Below, piece after piece: positions 7,093-16,227 of a DNA stretch of 64,000 nt. Source of the stretch: Corynebacterium marambiense (GTDB lineage Bacteria > Actinomycetota > Actinomycetes > Mycobacteriales > Mycobacteriaceae); NCBI RefSeq assembly GCF_016342275.1, contig NZ_JAEIOT010000007.1, positions 558,001 to 622,000 on the forward strand, in the 5' to 3' direction. Each line of letters opens with the position of its first letter. The first letter of the stretch is position 1. The notes beneath the pieces were generated by a model. That model did no database searches. It had not been told where the DNA came from and saw only the letters and a list, made by a program, of their open reading frames with translations. The position numbers and the translations under genes are program-made.

Positions 7093-8886
7093 GTGTTCCG
7101 ACGCTCATCGCACCACCGAAGTGCTCTTGCCCTCTGCGTGACGACGGCCCTCACCGCCGCAGCCCTCACCACGCCGACCTCAGGGGCGGTGATCGTCGAG
7201 AATCAGATCAGCGCGCAGGCCCCCGGCGCGGCGCTGTCCCTGACGCCCCTGGGAACGTACGAGAGTGGCCGGATCGGTGAATCAGCCGCCGAGATCACCG
7301 TCTACCACGCGGCGAGTAAGCGCCTGCTCACCGTCAACGCCCACGCCGGGGCCGTCGACGTGATCGACATCGCCGACCCGGCGAATCCCGTCAAGCTGTT
7401 CTCCATTAGCGCCGGGGCGGATGTCACCATCAACTCCGTCGCCGTCCGAGCGGACGGCCTCGCCGTTGCCGCGGTCGAGGCACCGACCGCCACAGACCCG
7501 GGAACCGCCGTGTTCTTCGACGCCGCCAGCGACGGAGCGATCCTCGGTTCCGTCGGTGTCGGTGCACTGCCCGACATGGTGACCATCACCGACGATGGTC
7601 GTTACGCCCTCGTCGCCAACGAGGGCGAACCGAACAAGGACCACACCGTCGACCCCGAGGGCAGTGTCAGCGTCATTACGCTGCCGGGCACGATCGCCGC
7701 GGCCATCGACGCGGATGTCCGGACCGCGTATTTCACCAGATTCACCGAGGGCGACCTCCCGGAGGGCGTGCGGGTCTTCACCCCGGAGGGTGTCCCTGGC
7801 ACCGTAGCGCAGAATCTCGAACCGGAGTACATCACAACCCACGGGGACACCGCCTGGGTGAGCCTGCAGGAGAACAACGCGCTGGCGGTCATCGACATCC
7901 CATCCGCAACCGTTACCGACCTTCTACCGCTCGGAACCGTCGACTTCCGTGAAGTACCGACTGACGTCTCCGACAAGGACGGCGAACTGAAGCTCGGCAA
8001 CTGGCCGCTGAAGGGACTCCTCCAACCCGACGCGATCGCTTCCTATGAGGTGTCCGGCACCCCGTACATCGTCACCGCGAACGAGGGGGACGCCCGCGAT
8101 TTCGAGGAGGCCAGGGTCGGCGATCTCACGCTGTGCCCCGGGTTCGAGGGCCTCGACGCAAAGGCGATCGGTGACCTGCAGAAGAAGAAGCGGATGGGTC
8201 GCCTCAAGGTGACCACCACCCTCGGGTACAACTCCGACGACTCCTGCTACGACGAGCTGTTCGCCTTCGGCGGTCGTGGATTCAGCATCGTCACCGCCGA
8301 CGGAACCCGGATCTACAACTCCAACGATGATTTTCTCCGCATCGTCTCCCAGTTCCCGGAGCTCGCCGCCGACATCGACGGCCGTTCCGATGACAAGGGC
8401 ACCGAACCTGAAGGGATCACCCTCGGGCAGATCGGGGGACGCACCTACGCCTTCATCGGACTGGAGCGCGCCGGCGGGATCATGGTCTACGACATCACCG
8501 ACCCCCGATCCCCCGCATTCGTCAGCTATGTGAACAACCGCGATTATGGGCATCCGTTCGACAGCCCGGCAGCGGGCGATGTCGGACCCGAGGGACTGGC
8601 GTTCATCCCGGCAGCCGAGTCACCGAACGGCCAGAACCTGCTGGCCGTGGCCAACGAGGTGTCGGGTACCACGACGATCTGGGAGATCACCGCAGAGAGC
8701 GACGGGAACGACGACGGAGATCAGCTTCCCGTACCCGACGGATCCTCCCACGGTTCGATCACCGGTGGGGTCATCGCGGCAATCCTCGGGACTCTCGGCG
8801 CGGTGTTCGCTGAGATCCCGGTCATCGGTGGGTACCTGCACGCTGCGCTCCAGTCGCTCCAGAACCTGCTGCTGCGCGAGCAGTAG
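7093..8886 (+). CDS. Large secreted choice-of-anchor/beta-propeller-like protein
   Basis: 597 residues from the GTG at 7093, preceded by CAGGAG (7081-7086) at 6 bases. A signal peptide covers about residues 1-35 (basic start, hydrophobic core ALALCVTTALTAAAL, then TTPTSGA). The mature part shows repeated propeller-like strands (GAVDVIDIADPANPVKLF, LPDMVTITDDGRYALVANEG, GGIMVYDITDPRSPAFV) and EPEGITL, typical of the choice-of-anchor I group found next to or fused with phosphatases and phytase-like esterases. No enzymatic motif is certain. The last ~45 residues (after SHGSITGG) form a Gly/Ala-rich hydrophobic helix pair that could anchor the protein in the membrane or mycomembrane; there is no LPXTG motif. 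The GTG was chosen because of its good ribosome-binding site. Confidence 0.75.
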   Translation: MFRRSSHHRSALALCVTTALTAAALTTPTSGAVIVENQISAQAPGAALSLTPLGTYESGRIGESAAEITVYHAASKRLLTVNAHAGAVDVIDIADPANPVKLFSISAGADVTINSVAVRADGLAVAAVEAPTATDPGTAVFFDAASDGAILGSVGVGALPDMVTITDDGRYALVANEGEPNKDHTVDPEGSVSVITLPGTIAAAIDADVRTAYFTRFTEGDLPEGVRVFTPEGVPGTVAQNLEPEYITTHGDTAWVSLQENNALAVIDIPSATVTDLLPLGTVDFREVPTDVSDKDGELKLGNWPLKGLLQPDAIASYEVSGTPYIVTANEGDARDFEEARVGDLTLCPGFEGLDAKAIGDLQKKKRMGRLKVTTTLGYNSDDSCYDELFAFGGRGFSIVTADGTRIYNSNDDFLRIVSQFPELAADIDGRSDDKGTEPEGITLGQIGGRTYAFIGLERAGGIMVYDITDPRSPAFVSYVNNRDYGHPFDSPAAGDVGPEGLAFIPAAESPNGQNLLAVANEVSGTTTIWEITAESDGNDDGDQLPVPDGSSHGSITGGVIAAILGTLGAVFAEIPVIGGYLHAALQSLQNLLLREQ

Positions 8887-8936
8887 AGCGGAGAACGCAC
8901 TGGAACAACCGATGCCGGGCCGGTGGGAACCGGGGG

Positions 8937-9098
8937 TTAGAAACCGATCCGGCCACGGTCGATGTCGCGCGGGTCATCCTGCGCGGAACGACGTACCCCG
9001 GGGTCGTGGTCGTCCATCTTCCCGTTCAGTCTGGCCCGAGCCACCTGTATCGGTATAACGACCACAGCGACGGCCACCAGCACGAGGAACCAGACCAT
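8937..9098 (-). CDS. Small single-span membrane protein
   Basis: 53 residues from the ATG at 9098, with a GGGAAGGGG ribosome-binding region just upstream. Residues 2-17 are a strongly hydrophobic stretch (VWFLVLVAVAVVVIPI) followed by a basic then acidic polar tail of ~35 residues, consistent with a membrane anchor with a short cytosolic tail. No function is recognised. The reading frame stays open far upstream to 9584, but codon use and composition there are poor, so I keep the short form. It is convergent with the secreted-protein gene and sits outside the transport block. Confidence 0.55.
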   Translation of the reverse strand: MVWFLVLVAVAVVVIPIQVARARLNGKMDDHDPGVRRSAQDDPRDIDRGRIGF

Positions 9099-9561
9099 GA
9101 CGTCCCCTTCCCTCGTCCAACGTGGTGTGTCCCACCACGCCCCGGTGCGGGGTCCCGCCTGGTGCACCGATCCTGCAACGCGGGATAGCGGGTGGTCGGC
9201 ATCCGCTACAGAACAGTGATGGCTCAGTTGCCGACGGTCCCGTGATCTACAGTCACAGTGTGCCCGCTTTTTCGGGTCACCTGTGGACGGTGACGGATCC
9301 AGGGCGCCGCCGACGGTGATCAGGATCGGGGTCACGATCCAGGTCGGCTCCCACCGTCGGTCGACCGGTTCGGGTTCTGTCGGTCCCCACCGTCCGAGCA
9401 GGAGTCGGTCAACCTCGGGCAGGCTCCGGTCGAGTTCCCGGCCTCTACGGGACCGCTCACCGATCTTCTCGCTCTGCTCCTCGCGCCACCGCCGACCCGA
9501 AAGTCGACGGCAGGCCGCACCGCCGAGGACCACGGTCTCCGGAGCACCGGAGTGCAGGGTT
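9099..9561. other. Gap without a confident gene; possible decayed ORF
   Basis: This 463-base stretch separates the conserved chromosome from the transport block. On the minus strand a frame open from 9584 encodes, at about 9300-9510, a plausible-looking segment: acidic/basic helix, LPEVDRLLLGRWGP, then a hydrophobic WIVTPILITVGGAL. The frame then turns into low-quality sequence and runs in frame into the small membrane protein. It may be the remnant of a membrane-protein gene or chance. A partial inverted repeat GTGA-N7-TCAC (9242-9256) is present. No RNA gene or mobile element is seen. Confidence 0.35.
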
Positions 9562-11352
9562 TCAGTACGCGACGGCGGCACCATCAGCCGAATCCGCGTC
9601 TCCGCTCCCCCGGTTCAGGGCCCAGGTCTCGGATTCGCGGAGCATCGCCCACAGTTGGGCGTATGCCCCACCTGCCGCCAACAGCTCCCGGTGAGTTCCC
9701 CGCTGGACGCACTGACCGCCCTCGAGGACGACGATGTCATCAGCCCTGACGATGGTGGACAGTCGGTGTGTGACAATGATCGCCGTCCGTTCCCGGCACA
9801 GCTCGTCGAGCGCACGGAGAACGGCAGCTTCACTCACCGGGTCGAGGGAGGCCGTCGCCTCATCGAGAAGGACGACGGGCGCGTCACTGACGACAGCCCG
9901 CGCGATGGACAGTCGTTGACGCTGCCCACCGGACAGTCCTGCACCGTCTTCCCCTAGGACGGTGTCGTACCCGTCATCGAGTGAGGTGATGAACCGGTGG
10001 GCCTGCGCGGTGCGGGCGGCGGCGATGATCTGGTCCCGCGAGGCCCCCGGGTTGCCGACCGCTATATTGTCCGCAACGGTGCCCGGGAACAGATGGATGT
10101 CCTGGAACACCTGGGTGATCGTCTTGCACCGGGTGGCTGTGTCCATGTCTCTGACATCGACTCCGCCGATCAGGACCACGCCTTCCCCGGGGTCGTCCCC
10201 TCTGTCGATCAGGGACAGCAGGGTCGATTTGCCACTACCTGAGCGTCCGACGAGGGCGGTGGTCGTTCCCGGGGCAACACGGAAGCTCACCTCCCGGAGG
10301 GCCGGGACACCGTCTGTGTAGGTGTAGCTCACCCCGGAGAGTTCCACACCGTTGTCGGAGGGCTGTCGGGGTTGCCGGGGTGCGGGGAGCGGCGGGAGCC
10401 GCAGAACGTCCACCGCCCGCCTGATCGCAGCCTGGGTGAGTTGCCAGGATTCGCCGGCGGCCAGCACCCCGTGCACCGGCTGGTAGACGCCGACCGCGAA
10501 TGTCGCCACCACTGCGACAACAACACGGGTGTCGGTCACCTCCCCGTGGGTCAGCCGCCAACCTCCAACCGCGAGGATCAGGGGAAGACCGGTCTGGACG
10601 ACGAGCCCGGCGGCACCGGAGGGCACGACCAATCGGTGCACCATTTTCACGGACACCTCACGAAAGGCGTTCACCGCACGGCCGTAGTAGGACAAGCTCC
10701 GCTGTTCACCCGCGTAGAGCCACAGCGCCGGTGCCGAGGCCACGAGATCAATCATCGCCGAAGCCGCATGAGCTTGTTTCCCCTGTCGCTCATCACCGAG
10801 CTCGGCGAGCCGCCTGCCGCTCACTGCCATGACGGGCCAGACAGCGATGATCGGCGCGGCGAGCGCCAGTGCGAGAACCGGGTCGTGGAACAACACGACG
10901 ACGATCACCGCCAGCGGAAAGCCGAGCACCTGCCCGGTGCGGGGTAGCGCATCGGAGAGGAACTCCTCGACGGTCTGGGTGTCACTGGTCACCAGGGCGG
11001 AAATGTCCGCGCGTGTACGACCGCCGAGTGAAGTCTGTGGGAGGGTCACGATATGGTTGAGTACCGCGATCCGCAGTTCGGCGACCACCTCGTAGGCCGC
11101 AAGCCACGACAATCGTGCGGCGAGCCACCCCATAACCAGTTGCCCGGACAATGAGAGGATTGAGAGCACCGCGACCTGCGTCACGTGATCACCATGCATG
11201 ATCCCACCGGTGGCGAGAACCATGATGACTGTGACCGCCGCATAGAACCCGAGGGCCAGGAACAGCGACTGCGCGATTCGGGCTGTAACTCCACCGAGCA
11301 CCCGCCACCTGGCGCCACCGGCGTGCCTCCAGAGAATCGCCACCCCGTTCAC
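9562..11352 (-). CDS. ABC transporter, fused membrane and ATPase domains (YbtQ/IrtB-like partner)
   Basis: 596 residues from the GTG at 11352, which overlaps the stop of the upstream partner by 4 bases (GTGA), so translation is coupled. The six-helix ABC-exporter-fold membrane domain occupies residues ~1-330. The ATPase domain has Walker A GRSGSGKST, signature LSGGQRQRLSIARA, Walker B VVLLDEATASLD and H-loop VTHRLST, all intact. Two consecutive full ABC genes of this type occur in drug exporters and also in YbtPQ/IrtAB, which import metal-siderophore complexes; the opposed importer operon and flavoprotein make the second reading attractive but unproven. There is no fused siderophore-interaction flavin domain. 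Its partner gene is broken, so unless it works as a homodimer the transporter may be inactive in this assembly. Confidence 0.85.
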   Translation of the reverse strand: MNGVAILWRHAGGARWRVLGGVTARIAQSLFLALGFYAAVTVIMVLATGGIMHGDHVTQVAVLSILSLSGQLVMGWLAARLSWLAAYEVVAELRIAVLNHIVTLPQTSLGGRTRADISALVTSDTQTVEEFLSDALPRTGQVLGFPLAVIVVVLFHDPVLALALAAPIIAVWPVMAVSGRRLAELGDERQGKQAHAASAMIDLVASAPALWLYAGEQRSLSYYGRAVNAFREVSVKMVHRLVVPSGAAGLVVQTGLPLILAVGGWRLTHGEVTDTRVVVAVVATFAVGVYQPVHGVLAAGESWQLTQAAIRRAVDVLRLPPLPAPRQPRQPSDNGVELSGVSYTYTDGVPALREVSFRVAPGTTTALVGRSGSGKSTLLSLIDRGDDPGEGVVLIGGVDVRDMDTATRCKTITQVFQDIHLFPGTVADNIAVGNPGASRDQIIAAARTAQAHRFITSLDDGYDTVLGEDGAGLSGGQRQRLSIARAVVSDAPVVLLDEATASLDPVSEAAVLRALDELCRERTAIIVTHRLSTIVRADDIVVLEGGQCVQRGTHRELLAAGGAYAQLWAMLRESETWALNRGSGDADSADGAAVAY

Positions 11353-13218
11353 AGCTGATCCTCCCGGCGCATACCTGCGCCGTGGTCCGGGCGTGTCGTT
11401 CCGGCGCGCCCGGCTGCGACATCGGCCGGAACGGTGTGTGCGCCCCACAGGACGGCGTATCTACCGCCACGCGCGATGAGTTCATCGTGGGTGCCCTGTT
11501 CCGCGACGGTGCCCCCGTCGAGGACGATGACGTTGTCCGCGTGGCGGATCGTGTGTAGCCGGTGTGCGACAACGATGACGGTGCGCCCACGGGTGAGCTC
11601 GTTCAGACCACGGTGCACGGCGGCCTCGTTGTCCGGGTCGGTGGCCGCCGTCGCCTCATCCAGAAGGAGTACGGGTCGGTCGGCGAGCAGTGCGCGGGCG
11701 ATGGCGATGCGTTGGCGTTGTCCCCCGGATAGCCCGGCACCTGATTCACCGAGTACGGTCTCCAACCCCTCCGGCAGGCCTTCCACGAATCCGTCGACGG
11801 CGGCAGCATGTGCCACCGCGGCGACGGTGGCGTCGTCGGCATCGGGCCGGGCGAGGCAGATATTGTCGCGGATGGAACCGGCGATGAGGTACGGCTTCTG
11901 GAACACCGCCGCGACATGGCGCGACAGTTCGCCGGGTTCCATCTCGTCGACTGCGCGGCCACCTAGTCGGATCTTTCCGGAATCCGGGGTGTGGAAGCCC
12001 GCTATCATCTCGATGACCGTAGATTTTCCGGCTCCGGAGTCACCGACGATGGCGGTGACCGAACCTGCGGGAACGTGGAATGAGAGATTGTGGAGCACCT
12101 CCAATCCGGGTTCGTGAGAGAAGGACACCGAATCGAAGTCGACGGCGATTGGCCGGAGGTCTCCCGGCACCCGGGTTCGGGTCCCTGTGGCGCGGTGGCT
12201 GCCGGTGTCCGGGTCGGCGGCGAATTCGGTTTCTATGGCGGTCGCACCGGCGGCGAGCATCGGCAGCGCGACCATGCGTTGGAAGACTGTGACGAGTGGG
12301 ACCGGGTAGGCCGGTCCGATGACGACGAACAGCAGAAACCCGGAGACGGTGAGGTCGCCGGTGTACAACAGCCACGTTCCCACCGGGGTGATGACCAGGA
12401 CGGTGGATGCCACGAGACTCGAGAACGGGGATCCCCACCTGACGAAGGCGGCCCCCACTCGGACTGCAGCCGGGCGTTTTCACGGACTGTGTCTGTGGTC
12501 CGGCGGTGTTCCGCCCCAGTCCTGTTGAATACCCTGATGACGGGCAGTGCGGTCAGCAGGTCCAGCACCGCGGCCTCCATTGCGGTTCTCGCCTCGAGCC
12601 ACCGGCCCATGCGGTGTCCATTGCCGCGGATCGCCCGCAACATCGTCGCGAAGGCCACGGGTACGAGCGCCACCGCAGCCACGGTCATCCGCCAGTCGAC
12701 AGTGAACAGCCACACGGTCACACTGATCCACACGGTCACGGCCGCAGCAGTCTCTGGAATGACGTGGGCGATGAACAACTCCATTTTCTCGCAGCTGTCC
12801 AGCGCGAGGGTTTTGGCCGTCGAAGAGTGCCTCCGTTGGAGCTCACCGACCGGACGCCTCACCCACGCTCCGCCCAGGGCGAGCCTGATTTCGGCGATCG
12901 TATGGAACGCCACCAGGTGTGCCAGAGCTGTCGCAGCGGAGTAGGCCACCGCCCGCCCCAGGACCCCGACCCCGCATAGCACCACGTGACGCCACACGGT
13001 CGCCGGGTCCCCGTCACCGTCGACGATGACGACCACGACCCGCCAGATCGCCCACACCGAGAGCAGTTCACCGAATCCCGCGGCGATCCCCAGCGCGACC
13101 GCGCCGAGAAGCTGAGCGGTCCGCCCGGCGAGGTACCGGGCGAGAAGCAGGGGCGCAGCCCAGAAGTCGAGTCCACCCTGTTGTCGCCGCCGGGGGACTG
13201 ATCTTTCTCGATACTCAT
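11349..13218 (-). pseudogene. ABC transporter partner (YbtP/IrtA-like), disrupted by two frameshifts
   Basis: The gene would encode ~623 residues beginning MSIEKDQSP at the ATG at 13218. Reading leftward, the first break is at a five-C run (~13192-13196 on the plus strand as G): adding one base joins MSIEKDQSP to a good first membrane segment (LDFWAAPLLLARYLAG). The second is at a five-G run near 12452-12456: adding one base joins ARLQSEW to GAAFVRWGSPF. Between and after the breaks the coding potential is excellent, with an intact ATPase domain: GDSGAGKST, LSGGQRQRIAIARA, LLLDEATAATD and VAHRLHT. Both lesions are single-base losses in homopolymers, which means either assembly undercalls, real decay or slippage-type switching. 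The stop overlaps the start of the next ABC gene by 4 bases. Confidence 0.8.
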
Positions 13219-13575
13219 GACGTCATGCTCTTTTCGTGTGTTCCATGTCGTTCTTCGTGTTTGTCCCCGTGGCGATAGCAACCAGCGCCGGACCTCCCGG
13301 CCGGATGCCGCTACTCCGGTTACCCCAAACGCCAACCACGGATTAACTGATGGATTTTGCGAAACCTAGTTGAAAATCCCTACCACCAACTAATGGTAAT
13401 GTATTCCAACACCACCCGTCGTGAGATCAGGCCCGCCCATAGCCAAGCCTCGACTGAGCTAGGCGTGCCGTGTGTCCCCATCCGCCACGGAGCCGGAAAA
13501 ACACCCGATCACGGAGCCGGAGCCACCTGCATTCCTCTGTCTCTCCGTCACACTCTTCAATGTCAGGAGCCCCCG
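13219..13575. other. Divergent control region between the ABC pair and the flavoprotein operon
   Basis: 357 bases without a gene. The centre (13340-13410) is AT-richer than its surroundings. It contains the inverted repeat TAGTTG-N14-CAACTA (13367-13392), a TTGAAA at 13370 and a TAATGT -10-like hexamer at 13397-13402, so the rightward promoter is probably here and the mRNA has a leader of ~165 bases before the ribosome-binding site CAGGAG (13564-13569). The inverted repeat overlaps this core and is the best operator candidate. I could not match it to a DtxR box; one half (TTGAAAATC) looks like half a Zur-type site. Confidence 0.4.
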
Positions 13576-14667
13576 ATGAACACACCGTCCCGTCCCCGTC
13601 CCTCCGCGGACCACCACACCGAGGTCGCGGTCGTCGGGGCCGGAGCCGCCGGACTCGAAGCCGCGCTGGTGCTGGGCCGGCAACGTCGACGCGTCCTCCT
13701 CATCGACTCAGGTGACTACCGCAACGCCCGCTCCACCGGGGCACACATGTTGCTCGGACTCGACGGCACCCCACCGACGGAGATCCGTGACCGAGCGCTC
13801 GCCGACATCTCCGGCCTAGACACCGTCATCTACCTCCGTTCAACCGTCACAGCGGCACACCTCGACACGGAAGACGGCGAGGGTCGCACGGAGCCCACGG
13901 TGTCGCTGACACTCTCCGACGGCCGACGGATCACCGCACGACGCCTCATCATCGCGACCGGCCAACGGGACGTCACCCGGGACGCCGACGGCGTCCCCCT
14001 GATCAATGGCCTCGACCGAGGACACGGTATCTGGACCAGCCACTGCCCCTACTGCCACGGATGGGAGAACAGGGACACGAACATACTGGTGGTGCCGGTT
14101 CCGGGAGTCCCGGTCATCCGGACCGTCTACCAGGCCCTGTACCTGCGGGACCGGATATCTGATCGTGTCCGGATCATCGTCGACGCCGCGGAAGTGCCGG
14201 ACGTATTCCGAGAGGCGTTGGCAGATGGCGGGGTAGGCCTCATCGATGACACCGTCAGCACGATGAGTGGTGACTCGGATGCGGTAAGCGTGCGAACGAC
14301 GGGTGGGCACACCATCCGCGCCGACACGATTTTCGCCACACCACCGACGACAGCCGGATCCCCGCTCGGGGAAATGCTGGGTTTGCAGATGCAGGGACCG
14401 TGCATCCTCACCGACGCCCATCAACGGTCCTCGGTCCCACAGGTGTTCGCCGCAGGCGACGGCGCTGTGCGCCGAGGCGAACCCGAGCCGATGACCTTCG
14501 TCACCCAGGCAGCCGCACAGGGACAGCTCGCGGCGATCTGGGCCGACCAGGACCTGTTCTTCGCCAGACCCAGTATCCCGGCCCCTCCCGTCCTCCCTGA
14601 GACATCTCTCACCCTCCCGACAGCCACTGGCGAAATTCCCCTCATCCTCCGCGACTCCACCGAATGA
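13576..14667 (+). CDS. Thioredoxin reductase-like FAD protein with CPYC motif and eroded NAD(P)H site
   Basis: 363 residues; the ATG at 13576 is preceded by CAGGAG at 6 bases. FAD-binding motif GAGAAG at residues 21-26, ATGQRD near 134, redox motif HCPYCHGWE with C157/C160, and the C-terminal VFAAGD that contacts FAD. In ordinary thioredoxin reductases a second Rossmann loop (GxGxxA/G) binds NADPH; here the equivalent segment, residues 170-182, reads ILVVPVPGVPVIR and has lost the glycines. It may therefore use another electron partner or oxygen, as the dithiol oxidases GliT/HlmI do. It heads the importer operon (36 bases to the lipoprotein gene). A function in thiol/disulfide handling of the imported ligand, or in reductive release of a metal, is inference. 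Confidence 0.8.
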   Translation: MNTPSRPRPSADHHTEVAVVGAGAAGLEAALVLGRQRRRVLLIDSGDYRNARSTGAHMLLGLDGTPPTEIRDRALADISGLDTVIYLRSTVTAAHLDTEDGEGRTEPTVSLTLSDGRRITARRLIIATGQRDVTRDADGVPLINGLDRGHGIWTSHCPYCHGWENRDTNILVVPVPGVPVIRTVYQALYLRDRISDRVRIIVDAAEVPDVFREALADGGVGLIDDTVSTMSGDSDAVSVRTTGGHTIRADTIFATPPTTAGSPLGEMLGLQMQGPCILTDAHQRSSVPQVFAAGDGAVRRGEPEPMTFVTQAAAQGQLAAIWADQDLFFARPSIPAPPVLPETSLTLPTATGEIPLILRDSTE

Positions 14668-14703
14668 CCTCCCTCCGACGACCCGATCCACAAGGAGAAT
14701 CAC

Positions 14704-16227
14704 GTGCACAGACGTACCTTCCTCAAGTTTCTCGCCACAGCGACGGCGACCGCCACAACCAGTTTCTGGCTCGCCGGATGCTCGGACAACGGCAACAACG
14801 CCAACGGTGGCGCTTCGACAGATTCCAGCGCAACCGGTGAGGCTGTCCTGAAGACCCTGCGGGTCGCTGCGACAGGTGGCCCCGGTGAAGAAGTCCACCC
14901 GAGCAAGGCACTGCAGACCGCGACCTGGGCCGCGATCTACGCGGTGTTCGAGTCCCTGGTGATCCACACGGATTCCGACGCGCGGTACCAGCTCGCCGAC
15001 ACCGTCAAGTCAAACGATGACGCCACCGAGTGGACCGTGACAATCCGCGAAGGCGCGACTTTCTCCGACGGCAGCCCCGTCACCGCAGATGACGTGATGA
15101 AATCCGTGGCATTCACCACCCGAGACCCGATGAAGGCAGCGATCATCGCGGACATCGACACAGAAGCCTCCACGATCGTCGATGACCGGACGGTCACATT
15201 CAGACTGGCCCGCCCGCGCGCTGATTTCATCGAGTCGGTGCTCGGGATGGCAAGCCTCGTGTTCAAAGACGGCGACCCCGGCACCGGTATCGGTTCCGGT
15301 CCGTATGTTCTCGGCGCCGGGGATTCCGCGCAGGGATGGACACTCGACGCCAACCCACACTTCCCCGCCGACAGACGGGTGTCGGAAACCCTCGAGATAC
15401 AGGTCATCGCGGATCCGGCGGCACGCACGCGGGCCGTCGAGTCCGGTGCGGTGGACATGGCTCTGAACCTTCCGCCCACCGCGGCACGCACACTCGACGA
15501 AAGCATGGTCTGGATACCCGGCCCATACGATTCGCGTCCGCTCCTGGTCGTGCTCAACACCCGCGTGGCCCCCTTCAACGACCCCGAGGTGCGGCATGCC
15601 GTGAAGATCGCGATCGACCGTGAGGAACTCGTCGCGCAGGCACTCGACGGCGCCGGTGAACCGGGCGCCGACGTTCCGGGTCTGGGCTTCGCGGATTACC
15701 CGGAGAAACTCACCCCGCCGAAGCGGGACGTCGGCAAAGCCGCCGCCATATTCGCGGAGAAAGGCATCCGTGAGCTGACGCTATTCACCGCGGACCTGGT
15801 TCCCGGAATGAACGACGGAGCCGATCTCATCGCCCGTCAGCTCGGGGACGCCGGTGTTACCGTCACCGTCGACAAACGTGATCCCGTCTCCTACTACGCC
15901 GACGTACCTGCGCTGCAGGAGCTCCCCATGTTCGCGAGCTACCTCGTCAACCGTTCCGTCCTCGCATCCCTCACGTTCATCACCGGCTCTCGGGCGGTGT
16001 TCAACCTGTCCGGGTTCGGGACCGACGGAGAGTGGGATGAAAGACTCTCGGCGACACTCGCGGAGACCGATGAGTCGGAGCGCCAGCGAATGCTGACGAC
16101 CCTGGCCACAACAGTCAGTCGGGAAGGCGGCGACCTTATCTGGGCGTTCGCCAACTCCGTCAACGGTCTCGGGGAGGGGGTCCCGCCCGTGCCGGTGTCC
16201 TACTCAGTTCCCGTATTCACGGCGTGA
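14704..16227 (+). CDS. Tat-exported solute-binding lipoprotein, SBP_bac_5 family
   Basis: 507 residues from the GTG at 14704, with AAGGAG 6 bases upstream. The N-terminus has a twin-arginine motif (RRTFLKF, residues 3-9), a hydrophobic run, and the lipobox LAGC with C26 as the lipid-modified cysteine, so it is probably exported folded by Tat and anchored on the outer face of the membrane. The body is a family 5 extracytoplasmic binding protein (oligopeptide, dipeptide, nickel or opine-metal type): GATFSDGSPVTADDVMKS, GSGPYVL and HAVKIAIDREELV. The stop overlaps the first permease start by 4 bases. Tat export is unusual for this family and hints at a cofactor-like or metal ligand, but the substrate is unknown. 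Confidence 0.9.
   Translation: MHRRTFLKFLATATATATTSFWLAGCSDNGNNANGGASTDSSATGEAVLKTLRVAATGGPGEEVHPSKALQTATWAAIYAVFESLVIHTDSDARYQLADTVKSNDDATEWTVTIREGATFSDGSPVTADDVMKSVAFTTRDPMKAAIIADIDTEASTIVDDRTVTFRLARPRADFIESVLGMASLVFKDGDPGTGIGSGPYVLGAGDSAQGWTLDANPHFPADRRVSETLEIQVIADPAARTRAVESGAVDMALNLPPTAARTLDESMVWIPGPYDSRPLLVVLNTRVAPFNDPEVRHAVKIAIDREELVAQALDGAGEPGADVPGLGFADYPEKLTPPKRDVGKAAAIFAEKGIRELTLFTADLVPGMNDGADLIARQLGDAGVTVTVDKRDPVSYYADVPALQELPMFASYLVNRSVLASLTFITGSRAVFNLSGFGTDGEWDERLSATLAETDESERQRMLTTLATTVSREGGDLIWAFANSVNGLGEGVPPVPVSYSVPVFTA

Noticed and set aside
9241..9257. GlxR/CRP-like site GTGA-N7-TCACA
   Set aside because: The spacer is 7 instead of 6 and the left half lacks the first T; no gene starts near it.
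9283..9957. 224-codon open frame on the plus strand
   Set aside because: Covers the 3' part of the ABC gene in antisense; Arg/Ser/Pro-rich translation, no homology visible.
13360..13410. DtxR or Zur box in the transport-block control region
   Set aside because: No 19-bp DtxR palindrome; only one half of a Zur-like motif (TTGAAAATC). The inverted repeat TAGTTG-N14-CAACTA is kept only as an unnamed candidate operator.
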